A stretch of DNA of 64,000 nucleotides from Rhizobium viscosum (GTDB taxonomy: Bacteria > Pseudomonadota > Alphaproteobacteria > Rhizobiales > Rhizobiaceae): assembly GCF_014873945.1 (NCBI RefSeq), contig NZ_JADBEC010000002.1:1178001-1242000 (forward strand), written 5' to 3'. The notes under the pieces are model-generated. The model was not told the DNA's origin. It worked only from the letters and a program-made list of their open reading frames with translations, and ran no database searches. A program made the translations under genes and the position numbers. Of this stretch, positions 63,109-64,000 are shown in pieces (the stretch's first letter is position 1; every line of letters starts with the position of its first letter).

Positions 63109-64000
63109 TCACCGCATCACAAAGGGATCAGGAAACGGCTCGTCGGACGTTCTCAGCCAGACGGTCTTGGTGCGGGTAAAGTCGAGCGCTGCGGCAAGCC
63201 CGCCTTCGCGTCCATGGCCCGACTGGCCATACCCCCCGAACGGCGCGATCGGCGAGACGGCACGATAGGTGTTGATCCAAACGATCCCGGCTCGGATCCG
63301 CTTGACCATCCGGTGCGCTCTCGTCAGATTCTGGGTAAACACACCGGAAGCCAGCCCAAAACGGGTGTCATTGGCCAGCGCGACCGCTTCATCCTCGTTG
63401 GCAAAGGAAACGACCGACAAGACCGGCCCGAAGAGTTCGTTTTCCATAGAGGGCGAATCGACACCATCGCAATCGAGGATGGTCGGCAGGTAATAGAATC
63501 CGTCACCTTCGAGTGCCCGACCACCGGTCACAACTTTCGCACCGGCATTGACCGACGCCGAGACGATCTGTTCGACGTGATCGCGCTGGCGGCGCGTGCA
63601 GAGCGGACCAACTTCGGTCGCCATGTCCAACGGCGTGCCAATGCGGATCGCCTCGGCCTTGACCTTGAGCAGGCTGATGAAGTCGTCCTTCACCGATCGC
63701 TCTACGATGAGGCGTGAGCCGGCGACGCAACTCTGGCCGGTGGCAGCAAAAATACCTGCCACCTGGGCATTGGCCGCGCTTTCGAGATCGGCATCGGCAA
63801 AAACGATGAACGGTGACTTGCCTCCCAACTCGAGCGAGGTGCTGGCGAGGTTCTCGGCGGAATTCCGTACCACATGTGCGGCCGTCACCGGACCGCCGGT
63901 AAAGGCTATATGGGCGACACTCGGGTGGCGGGTGAGCGCGTTGCCGCAAGAGGGACCGAAGCCGGTGATGATATTCAGCACGCCTTTCGGAAACCCGGCT
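63109..64000 (-). CDS. Aldehyde dehydrogenase, 5' end outside window
   Basis: The C-terminal 296 residues of an NAD(P)-dependent aldehyde dehydrogenase. Visible are FTGGPVTAAHVVRNSAENLA, the general-base Glu in LELGGKSPFIVFADADLES, the catalytic Cys in TGQSCVAGSRL, NELFGPVLSVVSFANEDEAV and the end PIAPFGGYGQSGHGREGG. It is the first visible gene of the minus-strand importer operon and probably oxidises an aldehyde made from the imported compound, upstream of GabD. Confidence 0.92.
   Translation of the reverse strand, partial: AGFPKGVLNIITGFGPSCGNALTRHPSVAHIAFTGGPVTAAHVVRNSAENLASTSLELGGKSPFIVFADADLESAANAQVAGIFAATGQSCVAGSRLIVERSVKDDFISLLKVKAEAIRIGTPLDMATEVGPLCTRRQRDHVEQIVSASVNAGAKVVTGGRALEGDGFYYLPTILDCDGVDSPSMENELFGPVLSVVSFANEDEAVALANDTRFGLASGVFTQNLTRAHRMVKRIRAGIVWINTYRAVSPIAPFGGYGQSGHGREGGLAAALDFTRTKTVWLRTSDEPFPDPFVMR

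Noticed and set aside
1..64000. tRNA, rRNA, CRISPR array, attachment site or replication origin
   Set aside because: None was recognised by eye; a dedicated covariance or repeat search could still find a small one.

Overview
This 64 kb window looks like accessory or megaplasmid-type DNA of a rhizobial alphaproteobacterium (Rhizobium/Sinorhizobium group). The reasons are a GC-rich catabolic gene set, many ABC uptake operons, a PutA without an obvious DNA-binding domain, PrsD/PrsE-type secretion genes and a stachydrine-demethylase-like Rieske pair. No replication, ribosomal or tRNA genes were seen. The assignment rests on gene character only, not on a database search.

Layout. 0-7 kb: a sugar/polyol-type module with an SDR (cut by the window edge), a BtpA/SgcQ-like barrel protein, an FGGY kinase and a DeoR repressor, then a questin-oxidase-like protein and a convergent FAD oxidoreductase. 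7-14.6 kb: a seven-gene operon holding a complete ABC importer, a biuret-hydrolase-like cysteine hydrolase, a paralogue of it that has lost its catalytic triad, and an AtzF-type allophanate hydrolase. This predicts uptake of a ureide such as biuret and its use as nitrogen. 15.2-22.9 kb: a NarL-type two-component system divergent from a ribose-type ABC importer and an SMP-30 lactonase. 22.9-24.3 kb: a ParDE toxin-antitoxin pair and a LysR remnant. 24.4-30.4 kb: PutA, a glutamate dehydrogenase and an Lrp/AsnC regulator, a proline-to-glutamate-to-2-oxoglutarate route.

30.4-35.1 kb: a LysR regulator divergent from a Rieske oxygenase, its flavin/2Fe-2S reductase and an M24-fold protein that keeps the metal ligands and proposed catalytic residues of the DMSP lyase DddP. 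This suggests a betaine or sulfonium-osmolyte degradation unit. 35.3-43.6 kb: a patchy island, partly visibly A+T-richer. It holds a frameshifted gene, a possible insertion-sequence remnant, a two-gene unit of unknown function (membrane protein plus exported propeller-like protein), a DUF2971 protein, a DUF4062 protein and a small exported protein.

43.7-54.0 kb: a type I secretion operon with a two-helix small membrane protein, a 2323-residue RTX protein built of about 11 long repeats, and PrsD- and PrsE-like exporter subunits. The order and the hydrophobic N-terminal segment suggest a secreted toxin or bacteriocin with an immunity protein, though a surface or adhesion role is also possible. 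54.5-57.2 kb is a graveyard of frameshifted or fused gene remnants. 57.4-64 kb: a GabD-type succinate-semialdehyde dehydrogenase, a PotABCD-like importer, a NIPSNAP protein and an aldehyde dehydrogenase cut by the window edge, all on the minus strand and probably one catabolic operon for a polyamine- or amine-like compound.
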